Notes under the pieces: generated by a model
The model's input: the letters and a program-made list of their open reading frames with translations, nothing else
Database searches by the model: none
What the model was told of the DNA's origin: nothing
Shown here: one piece after another, positions 7,523 to 14,403 of the stretch
How the letters are laid out: each line of letters opens with the position of its first letter
Numbering within the stretch: the stretch's first letter is position 1
Source of the DNA: Ruminococcus sp. UBA7014
Lineage (GTDB): Bacteria; Bacillota; Clostridia; Oscillospirales; Ruminococcaceae
Direction of reading: 5' to 3'
DNA length: 14,403 bases
Assembly (NCBI GenBank): GCA_002449575.1
Contig: DJXC01000082.1
Location: 1 to 14,403 of the forward strand
Program-made: the position numbers and the translations under genes

Positions 7523-8664
7523 GAAAAAATCCTCCCGATATAATCGCCTAACTGTTCCGGTGTAAGTGCGCCCACGAATGCGCCCATATTTGCAAGTTTC
7601 TGACCGAGCTGACGGTCATAAGCCGGATTTGCAGTTTCATCCAGAGCGGTTAAGAAATTCAGCTTTGCGCCGGATTCGATAATATTCCGGCTGGTATTGA
7701 GCAGATAGCGTTCCGGTGCGCCTTCATAGAGGTCAGTTACGCAGAGAACACAGGTTTTCGCCGGCGTTTCAATTAGCTGTTCGCAGTAAGTCATTGCTTT
7801 TCCGATGTCTGTACCGCCGCCAAGCTGAACACTCATGAGAATTTCAGCAGGGTCTTCAGCCTGTCCGGATAAATCTACAACACTGGTATCGAAAATCACA
7901 AGTCTGACATCTGCAAAAGGCAGTTTCGAGATAATCTGCGCCATCACTGCACTGTAAATGACTGAACCAAGCATAGAACCGCTTTCATCAATAGCGATAA
8001 TCACACGCCATGTACTATATTTTTTCACACGATTATTGAAATAAATATCCTGTAGAATCAACTGTCCGGATTCAGGGTCATAATTTTTCAGATTCCGGCG
8101 AATCGTTTTTTTAATATCAAGATTCCGTGCTGAATGCACCGGACTGGAAGAATTTCTGTCGAGTCTGCCTAAAACAGAACGTTTGATATCGTTTTCTAAT
8201 TTTTCACGGAGCTGGTCAGCGACTTTCTGGGCTATCATTTTTGCCGTTTCGAGAACTTCGCCTTTCATGAGATGCTTTAATTGCAGAACAGTCTTTAATA
8301 AATTCATATCCGGCTGAATCTGTTCCAGAACTTTTTTATCTGTGAGCAGTTCTGTCATATGAAATTCTTCGAGAGCTTGTTTTTCGAGGACTTCGGCAGT
8401 TTGTTTCGGAAAGAGTTCACGGACTTTGGTAATCCATTTTGCGGCATTCAGGTTTGATTTTCCGCTTCCGCCTTTTCTTCCGCTGCTGCCCTCATCCTGA
8501 CGGACATCTTCACCGGAAGCCTGTTCGTAGAGATATTCAAGAAGATTTTCCATATCTTCCAGACTTTTGACTTCTCTTGCCGAGCCATTGAAATTCAAGT
8601 CTTTATCGGCTTGTTTCCCTAAAATCAGCCGCCAGCGGTTAAGTACCTGTTCTTCTGTAGTCAT
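7519..8664 (-). CDS. VWA-domain protein with intact MIDAS (YehP-like), 381 aa
   Basis: VWA proteins of this class act with MoxR ATPases as metal-dependent adaptors that bring in clients. The VWA domain fills about residues 218-381. MIDAS residues are visible: DESGS (226-230), the threonine in GGGTD (282-286) and TD (310-311), so metal binding should be intact. The N-terminal half is helical and charged, with a glycine/serine-rich linker (about 59-70) and a coiled-coil-like stretch (about 125-165). There is no signal peptide or membrane anchor, so it is cytosolic, in contrast to BatA/BatB-type VWA proteins. The ATG at 8664 is preceded by AAAGGAG 7 bases upstream, which overlaps the LRR-C stop codon. 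Length and position match YehP of the yehLMPQ set. Confidence 0.93.
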   Translation of the reverse strand: MTTEEQVLNRWRLILGKQADKDLNFNGSAREVKSLEDMENLLEYLYEQASGEDVRQDEGSSGRKGGSGKSNLNAAKWITKVRELFPKQTAEVLEKQALEEFHMTELLTDKKVLEQIQPDMNLLKTVLQLKHLMKGEVLETAKMIAQKVADQLREKLENDIKRSVLGRLDRNSSSPVHSARNLDIKKTIRRNLKNYDPESGQLILQDIYFNNRVKKYSTWRVIIAIDESGSMLGSVIYSAVMAQIISKLPFADVRLVIFDTSVVDLSGQAEDPAEILMSVQLGGGTDIGKAMTYCEQLIETPAKTCVLCVTDLYEGAPERYLLNTSRNIIESGAKLNFLTALDETANPAYDRQLGQKLANMGAFVGALTPEQLGDYIGRIFS

Positions 8665-8676
8665 GTGAATTCTCCT

Positions 8677-9315
8677 TTATAGATATAAGTCTTTCTGCTT
8701 GAACTGAAAATGCTGATATTTATAATCTGTCAGCAGCGTCTGTAACTGATAAGCTTTCTGTTCGATAGCGACACGGATAAGCCTGTCAATATTTTTTCTG
8801 GAGATAAATTTTTCATAAGATTGTATGACAGCCTGTTCCTGCCCGGTTTTCAGAAGCATTTCCATTGCAGGAACTTTATCCGTCCGGAGTGATTTCATAA
8901 AATGGGATAGGTTGAAATAATGCTTTATATTTGAAAGTGAAAACGTCACACCAAGATAAGAGATTTTTTTCAGATAATAAAAATAAAAAGCATCATTATT
9001 TATATAGCGCAGACTGTCAGGAAATGCAATTTCTTTGATTCTGGTATTATGAAAAGCAAAGGATTCAATTCTGACAAGGCTTTCCGGCAGAGATACTCTT
9101 TCCAGATTGTAGCAGTTCCGAAAGGCGGAATATCCAATAGAAACAACACCTTCCGGAATATACACACCTTTGATTTGCATGATACCCATACATAAATTTT
9201 TACGGTCGCAGAACGCATATTCCCCGATGCGTGTAATGCCGTCCGGAATCATAATATAATCTTCTTTTCCGTGATATTTTACAAGAACGTTGTCTTTGAT
9301 TTCAAACTGGTTCAT
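8677..9315 (-). CDS. LRR-C: BspA-type leucine-rich-repeat protein, 212 aa
   Basis: This is the shortest of the four LRR paralogues. The cap is FEIKDNVLVKYHG (4-16). LRR_5 repeats follow at about 21-118, with one unit expanded by seven residues or so (CMGIMQIKG, 42-50) and the last ones degenerate. The C-terminal helical module is at about 148-203 and ends with LLTDYKYQHF (194-203). No signal peptide is seen. It follows LRR-B directly: the AGGAG ribosome binding site overlaps the LRR-B stop codon, and the ATG lies about 9 bases further on. The tandem arrangement with LRR-B suggests a local duplication. However, the repeats have diverged, so I do not think it is recent. It is probably a binding subunit of the cluster's complex. 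Confidence 0.88.
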   Translation of the reverse strand: MNQFEIKDNVLVKYHGKEDYIMIPDGITRIGEYAFCDRKNLCMGIMQIKGVYIPEGVVSIGYSAFRNCYNLERVSLPESLVRIESFAFHNTRIKEIAFPDSLRYINNDAFYFYYLKKISYLGVTFSLSNIKHYFNLSHFMKSLRTDKVPAMEMLLKTGQEQAVIQSYEKFISRKNIDRLIRVAIEQKAYQLQTLLTDYKYQHFQFKQKDLYL

Positions 9316-9327
9316 AAGAAAATTCTC

Positions 9328-10230
9328 CTATAATTTTAATTTATCAGTAATATCCTGAAAGCCGAAATGCTGATATTTATATTCTGTCAGAAGAATCTGT
9401 TTTTCATAATACTGATTTTCGATAGCATACCGGATATAATTATCAATGATATTTTCTGTAAAGATTTTTCCGGTTTCCAGAATACTCCGGAAAGTTTCGC
9501 TGTCCAGATAGAAAATATCTCTTCTGCGCTGATTCAGATATACAATTCTTTTATGAGATTCCGGATTATCCAGAAACTTCCGGACAGCACAAATCAGTTT
9601 GAAAACAGGTTTCCAGTAGAATTCCATCTTTTGTCCGAGTGTGAATGTGATGCCATATACTGTCACACTCCGGAGTTTTGTACATGCATAAATCGGCTCA
9701 GCATCTATTTTCTGAACTGTATCCGGAATGACAAGACTTTCTATAGGATTCCAGTTGAATGCCATAAATCGGATTTCCGTGACTGTTTCCGGAATGATAA
9801 CTGTTTTTTCATTGCCGATATATTCCAGTAACACATGATGATGAATGACAAATCCGTCCGGATAGCCTTCTGCTAAGGAAGTTCTGCGAAAAACACATTC
9901 TCCGATATGTGTGGCAGTCTCCGGAATTCTGGCATAAGTCAGATTCAGACAGCCGGAAAAAGCACTGCTTCCGATTTTTCTGACACTGTCCGGAATGATA
10001 ACAGATTTCAGGCTTTTGCAACTGTAGAAGGCATCTGCTCCGATTGTCTCTACACCGTCCGGAATGATAACGCTTTCAATGCCGTTACAGCACGAAAAAG
10101 CAGAGTTTCCAATAGTTGTCACACCTTCCGGAATGCTGATGCTGATTAATTTTTCCGGAATGCCTGCGGAACTGCCTTTGCCTCTGTATTTGATTAACAC
10201 ACCGTTTTCGATTTCAAAATCATCTTTCAT
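9328..10230 (-). CDS. LRR-B: BspA-type leucine-rich-repeat protein with an internal second cap, 300 aa
   Basis: This is the longest LRR paralogue. The N-terminal cap (FEIENGVLIKYRG, 5-17) leads into four LRR_5 units (about 31-115), including two clean IIPD repeats at 55-100. At 130-149 a second cap-like segment (HHVLLEYIGNEKTVIIPETV) restarts the pattern, followed by two more units (to about 195). The C-terminal module ends in LLTEYKYQHF (280-289) and DKLKL. No signal peptide or membrane helix is seen. The ATG overlaps the DUF5682 stop codon as ATGA, with AGAGGA about 7 bases upstream inside DUF5682. It is therefore likely translationally coupled to that gene. Confidence 0.9.
   Translation of the reverse strand: MKDDFEIENGVLIKYRGKGSSAGIPEKLISISIPEGVTTIGNSAFSCCNGIESVIIPDGVETIGADAFYSCKSLKSVIIPDSVRKIGSSAFSGCLNLTYARIPETATHIGECVFRRTSLAEGYPDGFVIHHHVLLEYIGNEKTVIIPETVTEIRFMAFNWNPIESLVIPDTVQKIDAEPIYACTKLRSVTVYGITFTLGQKMEFYWKPVFKLICAVRKFLDNPESHKRIVYLNQRRRDIFYLDSETFRSILETGKIFTENIIDNYIRYAIENQYYEKQILLTEYKYQHFGFQDITDKLKL
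10227..10230 (-). promoter_or_regulatory. ATGA start/stop overlap, DUF5682 gene to LRR-B
   Basis: DUF5682 ends with TGA at 10229-10227 and LRR-B starts with ATG at 10230-10228. This is the same 4-base junction as between the VWA gene and LRR-D. Confidence 0.9.
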
Positions 10231-12590
10231 GCTGATTCCTCTCGCATCACCCTGAAAATTTCGGCATCAAGTTCCGCACCGAATGCGATTAAGGCTTCAT
10301 CAAGACCAGTCTGTAAAGTCAGGTCTTCTTTCAGACCATGAAGAGCGGCAGCTTCTCCGGCGATTTCCTGAATTTCAAACGGGGTGAAATAGCTGTATGC
10401 CAGTCTCAAGGACGGCAGAATTTCCATAAAATCATCATATTCCATTTCAGATAATAACATATCTGTCATAGTTAAGAAATTTTTATCCATCAGGGCAATA
10501 TCACGGGCAGTTTCAAACAAGCCTTTCAGATAAGATGCACCCTGTTTTTTCATTGCCGGTGAACCTGTCAGATAGCCTTGCATTGCATCTTCTGCCGATT
10601 GCAGATAATTTCCGTCAAGTGCATACAGCAGCCCCATTGCCGCACCGTAAACAGATGGTTCTTTCTGGTCACGTTCTGCAAGGGTCAATAATGATGATTT
10701 GAATTCGCTCTGCCGTTCCGGAAAGACTCTGCCGGAAACATTGTACAGCAATCTGCATATTTTAATACAGTCCTGTGCTTGTTCCGGCTGAACTGCACCC
10801 ATAGACGGCAGCAAAGCAATCAGTTTTGTAAAGCACTGTTCCATGTATTTCAGATTGGCAGCATCAGCGAAATCATAAAGATTTCTTAATTCATGGAGCA
10901 TATCGAAATAATACAGACCTTTTCCGAGAGAAAAGAAATCGCCGTCATTGCTGAGAATTTGTTCCATCAGGAAAATATCAGCATCGGAGAGGGTCACACC
11001 CATCAGGAAGCAGTCAACACTGACCTGTGCCGTGACTTCACAGCGGTGTTCCTGATGAATCATTTTAGAAGCGACTGTTTTACAGGCTTCTTCAAGTGTT
11101 GCGCCGTCTGTTGTATGGTCGACTAAAGCAGCATCTGTCTGGGGACTGCGGCAATATTTCCAGAGTTCACGGACTCTGGAACGGTCTTTGTTGGCATGTA
11201 AGTCAGGGCCTTTTGTCATTTTGCAGAATTCTGTCTGCAAAAATTCCATTCTGTGAAAAAATCTGCTTTTTTCGAGTTCTTTTTCACTGGTGAACAGAGA
11301 AATTTCTGATTCCTGCGGAACGGCAGTATTTGCTTTCAGCCTGAATTTTTTGCACTGATTCTCGAAATCAGAAATCAGCGGCGGAATATGACTGGTATTG
11401 CCGATATGTCCGACACTGTCACCAGTGGCAAGCTTGGAAAGAATTTCGAGCGGCAGGGCAGAAGCTGCTGTTTTTTCGCCTTTGATAAATGCACCTGTTA
11501 CACCGTCATAAATTTCAAAAATACCGGGTTCGGGAGAGTTCCGGAGTGCGGCAAGCCCTTCCATCAGTGAATAAGCTGAAGTAATATCCGAAATTGAAAC
11601 AGCAATGTCTTTTTTCGCACTTTCTTTGGCGGTTTTTGTCAGAAAATCCAGTGCCTGATGATGATAGACAAGTTCCGGTGTTTTAGCAGTTTCAAGTGTT
11701 TCAGAAATTTTATCATAGAAACAGGGGTGCATCATGCCGGAAGCGTAGCCACGGAGGGCATCTGCTGCCTGATAAGAATAAGCTATCGGGTAGCAGTTCT
11801 GCATGTCCTCAGTAAATTTATGCAGTTTTACGGGCTTGACTTTGGATTTCAATAATTCTGACAACCCCCATGAATGAAAGCCACCTGTTACGACAAGAAT
11901 TTTCTGATAATTCTGCATTGCTTCCTGAATCCGGAATGCCATATGCTGTTCACGGGAGGTACAGCCGTCAGCATCGAGTTCTTCTTTTGTGGCATCCTGC
12001 CGGGTTAAGATACAGTAGGTATACATCTGCCGTATAAAAGCCTCCGGAGAAAGGCGCAGTCCGGCAATCTCGAAATACTTTTCCCAGAATTCGTCAAAAC
12101 TCCGGAGATTGGTTTTCTCACAGAGTTTCTGATAAAATTTACTCTTGACAAGATAAGAATCATCTGCATAGTTCTGCTGATGTTTCTGACTATTGATTAA
12201 GATTTCACTGTAAGGCAAATCAATGAATTTTGCCGGAATGTTTAATTTTTTTGCCTCTTTCATAGCAGTATATTCCGGAGAAGCATTCAGAAACGGATAG
12301 TAACAATGATAATCTTCAGCATCTTCGGAAACGTATTTTTTCTTGTCTTTATAAAAATAATAAATTGCTGCCGGAAGAGTAGTTTTTTCGTCAGTCAGGA
12401 CAGGGATTAAATCATTGGCATTTTCAGGACCTTCTATTAAAATGATTTCCGGCTGATATAATTTTATGACATTCCGGAGCTGGTAACTGCATACAGGGCT
12501 ATGATGCCGCACCGGAAAAAAGACAATATGATTTTCAAAATGCAGAGCAATTTTTTCAGCGATATTCTGCTGTGACAAGATTTGTTCCAT
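10227..12590 (-). CDS. DUF5682 protein (YehM-like), possible TraB/EreA/ChaN-type hydrolase fold, 787 aa
   Basis: This large cytosolic protein of the DUF5682 family is a partner of MoxR ATPases and VWA proteins. Its activity is not established. The N-terminal domain shows FPVRHHSP (25-32), IEGPENAND (52-60), REQHMAFRI (213-221) and VVTGGFHSWGL (233-243). This order of a His motif, a Glu-Gly motif, R-x-x-x-M and a second G-x-x-H motif resembles the TraB/EreA/ChaN superfamily. I infer a possible metal-dependent or esterase-like active site at H29/H30, E53 and H239. The C-terminal half (about 400-787) is helical and repeat-like, probably a scaffold. No signal peptide is seen. The chosen ATG at 12590 has AAAGGA 9 bases upstream. 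An ATG at 12600 is in another frame and stops after a few codons. Confidence 0.88.
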   Translation of the reverse strand: MEQILSQQNIAEKIALHFENHIVFFPVRHHSPVCSYQLRNVIKLYQPEIILIEGPENANDLIPVLTDEKTTLPAAIYYFYKDKKKYVSEDAEDYHCYYPFLNASPEYTAMKEAKKLNIPAKFIDLPYSEILINSQKHQQNYADDSYLVKSKFYQKLCEKTNLRSFDEFWEKYFEIAGLRLSPEAFIRQMYTYCILTRQDATKEELDADGCTSREQHMAFRIQEAMQNYQKILVVTGGFHSWGLSELLKSKVKPVKLHKFTEDMQNCYPIAYSYQAADALRGYASGMMHPCFYDKISETLETAKTPELVYHHQALDFLTKTAKESAKKDIAVSISDITSAYSLMEGLAALRNSPEPGIFEIYDGVTGAFIKGEKTAASALPLEILSKLATGDSVGHIGNTSHIPPLISDFENQCKKFRLKANTAVPQESEISLFTSEKELEKSRFFHRMEFLQTEFCKMTKGPDLHANKDRSRVRELWKYCRSPQTDAALVDHTTDGATLEEACKTVASKMIHQEHRCEVTAQVSVDCFLMGVTLSDADIFLMEQILSNDGDFFSLGKGLYYFDMLHELRNLYDFADAANLKYMEQCFTKLIALLPSMGAVQPEQAQDCIKICRLLYNVSGRVFPERQSEFKSSLLTLAERDQKEPSVYGAAMGLLYALDGNYLQSAEDAMQGYLTGSPAMKKQGASYLKGLFETARDIALMDKNFLTMTDMLLSEMEYDDFMEILPSLRLAYSYFTPFEIQEIAGEAAALHGLKEDLTLQTGLDEALIAFGAELDAEIFRVMREESA

Positions 12591-12613
12591 ATAGTTCCAT
12601 CCTTTCTGAATGC

Positions 12614-13276
12614 TTATAATTTCAGTTTTTCGGTAATATCCTGATAGCCGAAATATTGATTTTTGTAACTTATCAGCATGGTCTGAATTTCATATTTCTG
12701 ACTGTCAATAGCACAGCAAATCAGTTCATCAATATTTTTCTGATTCACGAATTTGCCGGAATACAGTATTTTTTCAAGAATCTGATATTGGTTTTCTTCA
12801 ATCAGATGCTGATATACATTCCGGAACGTTTTCTGTATCTCACTGATAATTTTCTTATCTTCCGGATGATAGAAAAACATTGCACCTATTATAGAATATT
12901 TCATAAAATCCGGAACGCTTGCCCGGCAGTTTTTTTGATAAATCATTTTCAGAGCCGCTGGTGTATATCTGTAACTTGTCAGAAGGAAAAAGTCTCTGTA
13001 TTTCAGTGAGTCTAAATGCCAGCTGTCCTGAAAAGCATATCTTTCAACATTTTCAATGCCTTCTGTAATTCTGATTTCTTTGAGGTCATGGCAGGCTCTG
13101 AACGCATCACTTTCAATGACACGGACACTTTCCGGAATCGTCAGAATTTCCAGATTCTTTGCCCAGAAAAATGCCTGTCTGCTGATAATCTCCACACCGT
13201 CCGGAATGATGACTTCTGTTTCCGGACGGTCTTCCTGATATCTGATTAAGACATTATTTTCGATTCTGAAACTCAT
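12614..13276 (-). CDS. LRR-A: BspA-type leucine-rich-repeat protein, 220 aa
   Basis: This is the first LRR paralogue in transcription order. The cap is FRIENNVLIRYQ (3-14). LRR_5 units run from about 22 to 92, starting with VIIPDGVEIISRQAF (22-36). A longer helical region follows and aligns by eye with LRR-D (about 120-220). The tail is MLISYKNQYFGYQDITEKLKL (200-220), which is the most divergent version of the shared motif. No signal peptide is seen. The ATG lies 12 bases after the MoxR stop codon. Unlike the other LRR genes it has no clear Shine-Dalgarno sequence, only GCAGATG, so translation may depend on ribosomes finishing MoxR and may be weaker. An ATG at 13283 stops after three codons. 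The role is inferred from context. Confidence 0.87.
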   Translation of the reverse strand: MSFRIENNVLIRYQEDRPETEVIIPDGVEIISRQAFFWAKNLEILTIPESVRVIESDAFRACHDLKEIRITEGIENVERYAFQDSWHLDSLKYRDFFLLTSYRYTPAALKMIYQKNCRASVPDFMKYSIIGAMFFYHPEDKKIISEIQKTFRNVYQHLIEENQYQILEKILYSGKFVNQKNIDELICCAIDSQKYEIQTMLISYKNQYFGYQDITEKLKL

Positions 13277-13288
13277 ATTTTCATCTGC

Positions 13289-14403
13289 TTATTTCAGGAA
13301 AGATGCGGTTTCATAGTAAGCTTTCCAGATACCGCCCATTTTAGTGCTTTTATTCTTGACAGCCGTCCGGAAGTAGCCCTTTAATTTTTCGAGGTCATCA
13401 CGGTTTTCCTTGCAAACCGCACCGAGCAGATTTTCCGTCAGAACAGGGAGTTCGATTCTGCCGTCACCGTAATACCATGCATGACAAAGTGTCTGATAAT
13501 AAACAGATACGGCTTCGGCAGTACTCATCACAGCAGCAGGCTTTTCAATCATTGTACCCTCGGAAGTAATGCCCTCTCTGAGTTCGTGATAAGTCACGGC
13601 TAAGAGTTCGGCAACATCCTGATTGACTTCACAGCCGATATTGCCGTTTTTCGCCAAATCGACAGCTTCCCGGACAATAATTTCTTTTTCCAGCTTGACA
13701 TCACGGACAGGAGCGACTGTCTCGAAATTGAATCTTCTCTTTAATGCACCGGACATTTCGTTGACACCTTTATCACGGGTATTTGCTGTGCCAATGATAT
13801 TGAATCCGGATTTTGCTAAGATTAAGCCATCATCACCGAGTTCCGGAATATTGAGAATCTGGTCACTCATGACAGAAATCAGACTGTCCTGAATTTCGGC
13901 AGGGGTACGGGTAATTTCCTCAAATCTGGCGAAAATACCTTCTTCCATACCGACTAAAAGCGGTGCAGGTACAAGAGCTTCACGGCAAGGACCTTTTGAC
14001 AGCAGAAGCGCATAATTCCAGCTATATTTAATCATATCTTCAGTAGTGCCGGCAGTACCCTGAACAGTATTTGTACTTTTTCCGCAGATTGCCGCAGAAA
14101 ACAGTTCCGAAAGCATTGTCTTTGCCGTACCGGGTTCGCCGACGAGCATCAGACCTCTATTTCCGGCTAAGGTAATAATACATCTTTCAACAAGCGCATC
14201 ATTGCCGTAAAATTTCCGGTTAATGTCCATTGTTTCTTTTGTTTCAGGATTGACGGCTTTTCCGCCGAGGATGAATAATCTGACTGATTTCGGAGAAAGC
14301 TTCCAGTTTTCTGGCTTACGGTTCTGAGCATCAGCAGCTTTCAGAAAAGCTAACTGTTCAGCATAGCGGACTTCTACGGGCGGTTTGATAAAATTCTGTT
14401 CCA
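13289..14403 (-). CDS. MoxR-family AAA+ ATPase (YehL-like), essentially complete, start codon cut by the window edge
   Basis: MoxR ATPases remodel or activate protein complexes together with VWA partners. The frame is open to the right edge. The last two bases (TG on the minus strand) are followed by GAA CAG AAT, so if base 14404 supplies A the protein starts MEQN and is 371 aa. An internal ATG at 14230 would remove a conserved-looking N-terminal region (KPPVEVRYAEQL and WKLSPKSVRLFILGG), so I reject it. Numbered from the predicted start, Walker A is GEPGTAKT (89-96). The Walker B region reads ARFEEITR, with Glu-Glu at 162-163 where many MoxR proteins have Asp-Glu. Sensor 1 is GTANT (205-209), and the Arg pair in LKRRF (221-225) is a candidate arginine finger. 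It is the first gene of the cluster visible here; any promoter lies outside. Confidence 0.93.
   Translation of the reverse strand, partial: EQNFIKPPVEVRYAEQLAFLKAADAQNRKPENWKLSPKSVRLFILGGKAVNPETKETMDINRKFYGNDALVERCIITLAGNRGLMLVGEPGTAKTMLSELFSAAICGKSTNTVQGTAGTTEDMIKYSWNYALLLSKGPCREALVPAPLLVGMEEGIFARFEEITRTPAEIQDSLISVMSDQILNIPELGDDGLILAKSGFNIIGTANTRDKGVNEMSGALKRRFNFETVAPVRDVKLEKEIIVREAVDLAKNGNIGCEVNQDVAELLAVTYHELREGITSEGTMIEKPAAVMSTAEAVSVYYQTLCHAWYYGDGRIELPVLTENLLGAVCKENRDDLEKLKGYFRTAVKNKSTKMGGIWKAYYETASFLK

Noticed and set aside
12887..12899. TATAAT-like sequence inside LRR-A as an internal promoter
   Set aside because: It lies in coding sequence, has no matching -35 box at 16-18 bases and no extended -10 TG. 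AT-rich codons explain it.
1189..14230. Very frequent TTCCGG/CCGGAA words across the window as a dispersed repeat or uptake signal
   Set aside because: They fall within codons for Pro, Gly, Glu and Phe in the preferred codon usage of these genes and follow no spacing or orientation pattern.
1..14403. Mobile elements, CRISPR arrays or tRNA genes
   Set aside because: I saw no transposase or integrase motif, no regularly spaced direct repeats outside the LRR coding repeats, and no tRNA-like T-loop sequence with matching arms.

Overview
The window looks like chromosomal DNA from a low-to-moderate GC Gram-positive bacterium (Bacillota, class Clostridia; a Ruminococcus-like Oscillospiraceae is my best guess). 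The reasons are a T-box riboswitch in front of an asparaginyl-tRNA synthetase gene, strong AGGAGG-like ribosome binding sites, and several BspA-type leucine-rich-repeat (LRR) genes. Every gene I accept is on the minus strand, so the window reads from right to left.

From right to left there is a compact nine-gene cluster. (1) A MoxR-type AAA+ ATPase runs into the right edge and probably lacks only the first base of its start codon. (2) LRR-A. (3) A DUF5682 protein. (4) LRR-B. (5) LRR-C. (6) A von Willebrand factor A (VWA) protein with an intact metal-ion-dependent adhesion site (MIDAS). (7) LRR-D. (8) A protein with two SWIM zinc-finger motifs. (9) A 1156-residue DUF4132 (MolR-like) protein. 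Genes 1 to 8 are separated by at most about 25 bases or overlap by ATGA, so they are almost certainly one transcription unit. DUF4132 follows after about 105 bases that contain an extended -10 promoter, so it may have a second, independent source of transcription.

The five non-LRR genes match the Escherichia coli yehL, yehM, yehP, yehQ and yehI set, apparently in the same L-M-P-Q order as I recall it. This is a MoxR/VWA-type system: an AAA+ remodelling ATPase, a VWA adaptor and large accessory or effector proteins. Its biological function is not settled; stress, chaperone and conflict roles have been proposed. What stands out here is the insertion of four related small LRR proteins between the core genes. 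All four lack signal peptides and share an N-terminal cap, a variable number of roughly 23-residue LRR_5 repeats and a conserved C-terminal helical module ending in a Tyr-Lys-Tyr-Gln-His-Phe-like motif. I infer that they are cytosolic recognition or scaffold subunits of the ATPase system.

At the left end the DUF4132 stop codon is followed after 8 bases by the -35 box of the asnS promoter. A complete T-box leader follows (specifier codon AAC, stem III, T-box sequence, antiterminator/terminator), then the first 286 codons of asnS, which leaves the window. No terminator separates the cluster from the T-box leader, so transcripts reading out of the cluster should meet the tRNA-Asn-controlled terminator.
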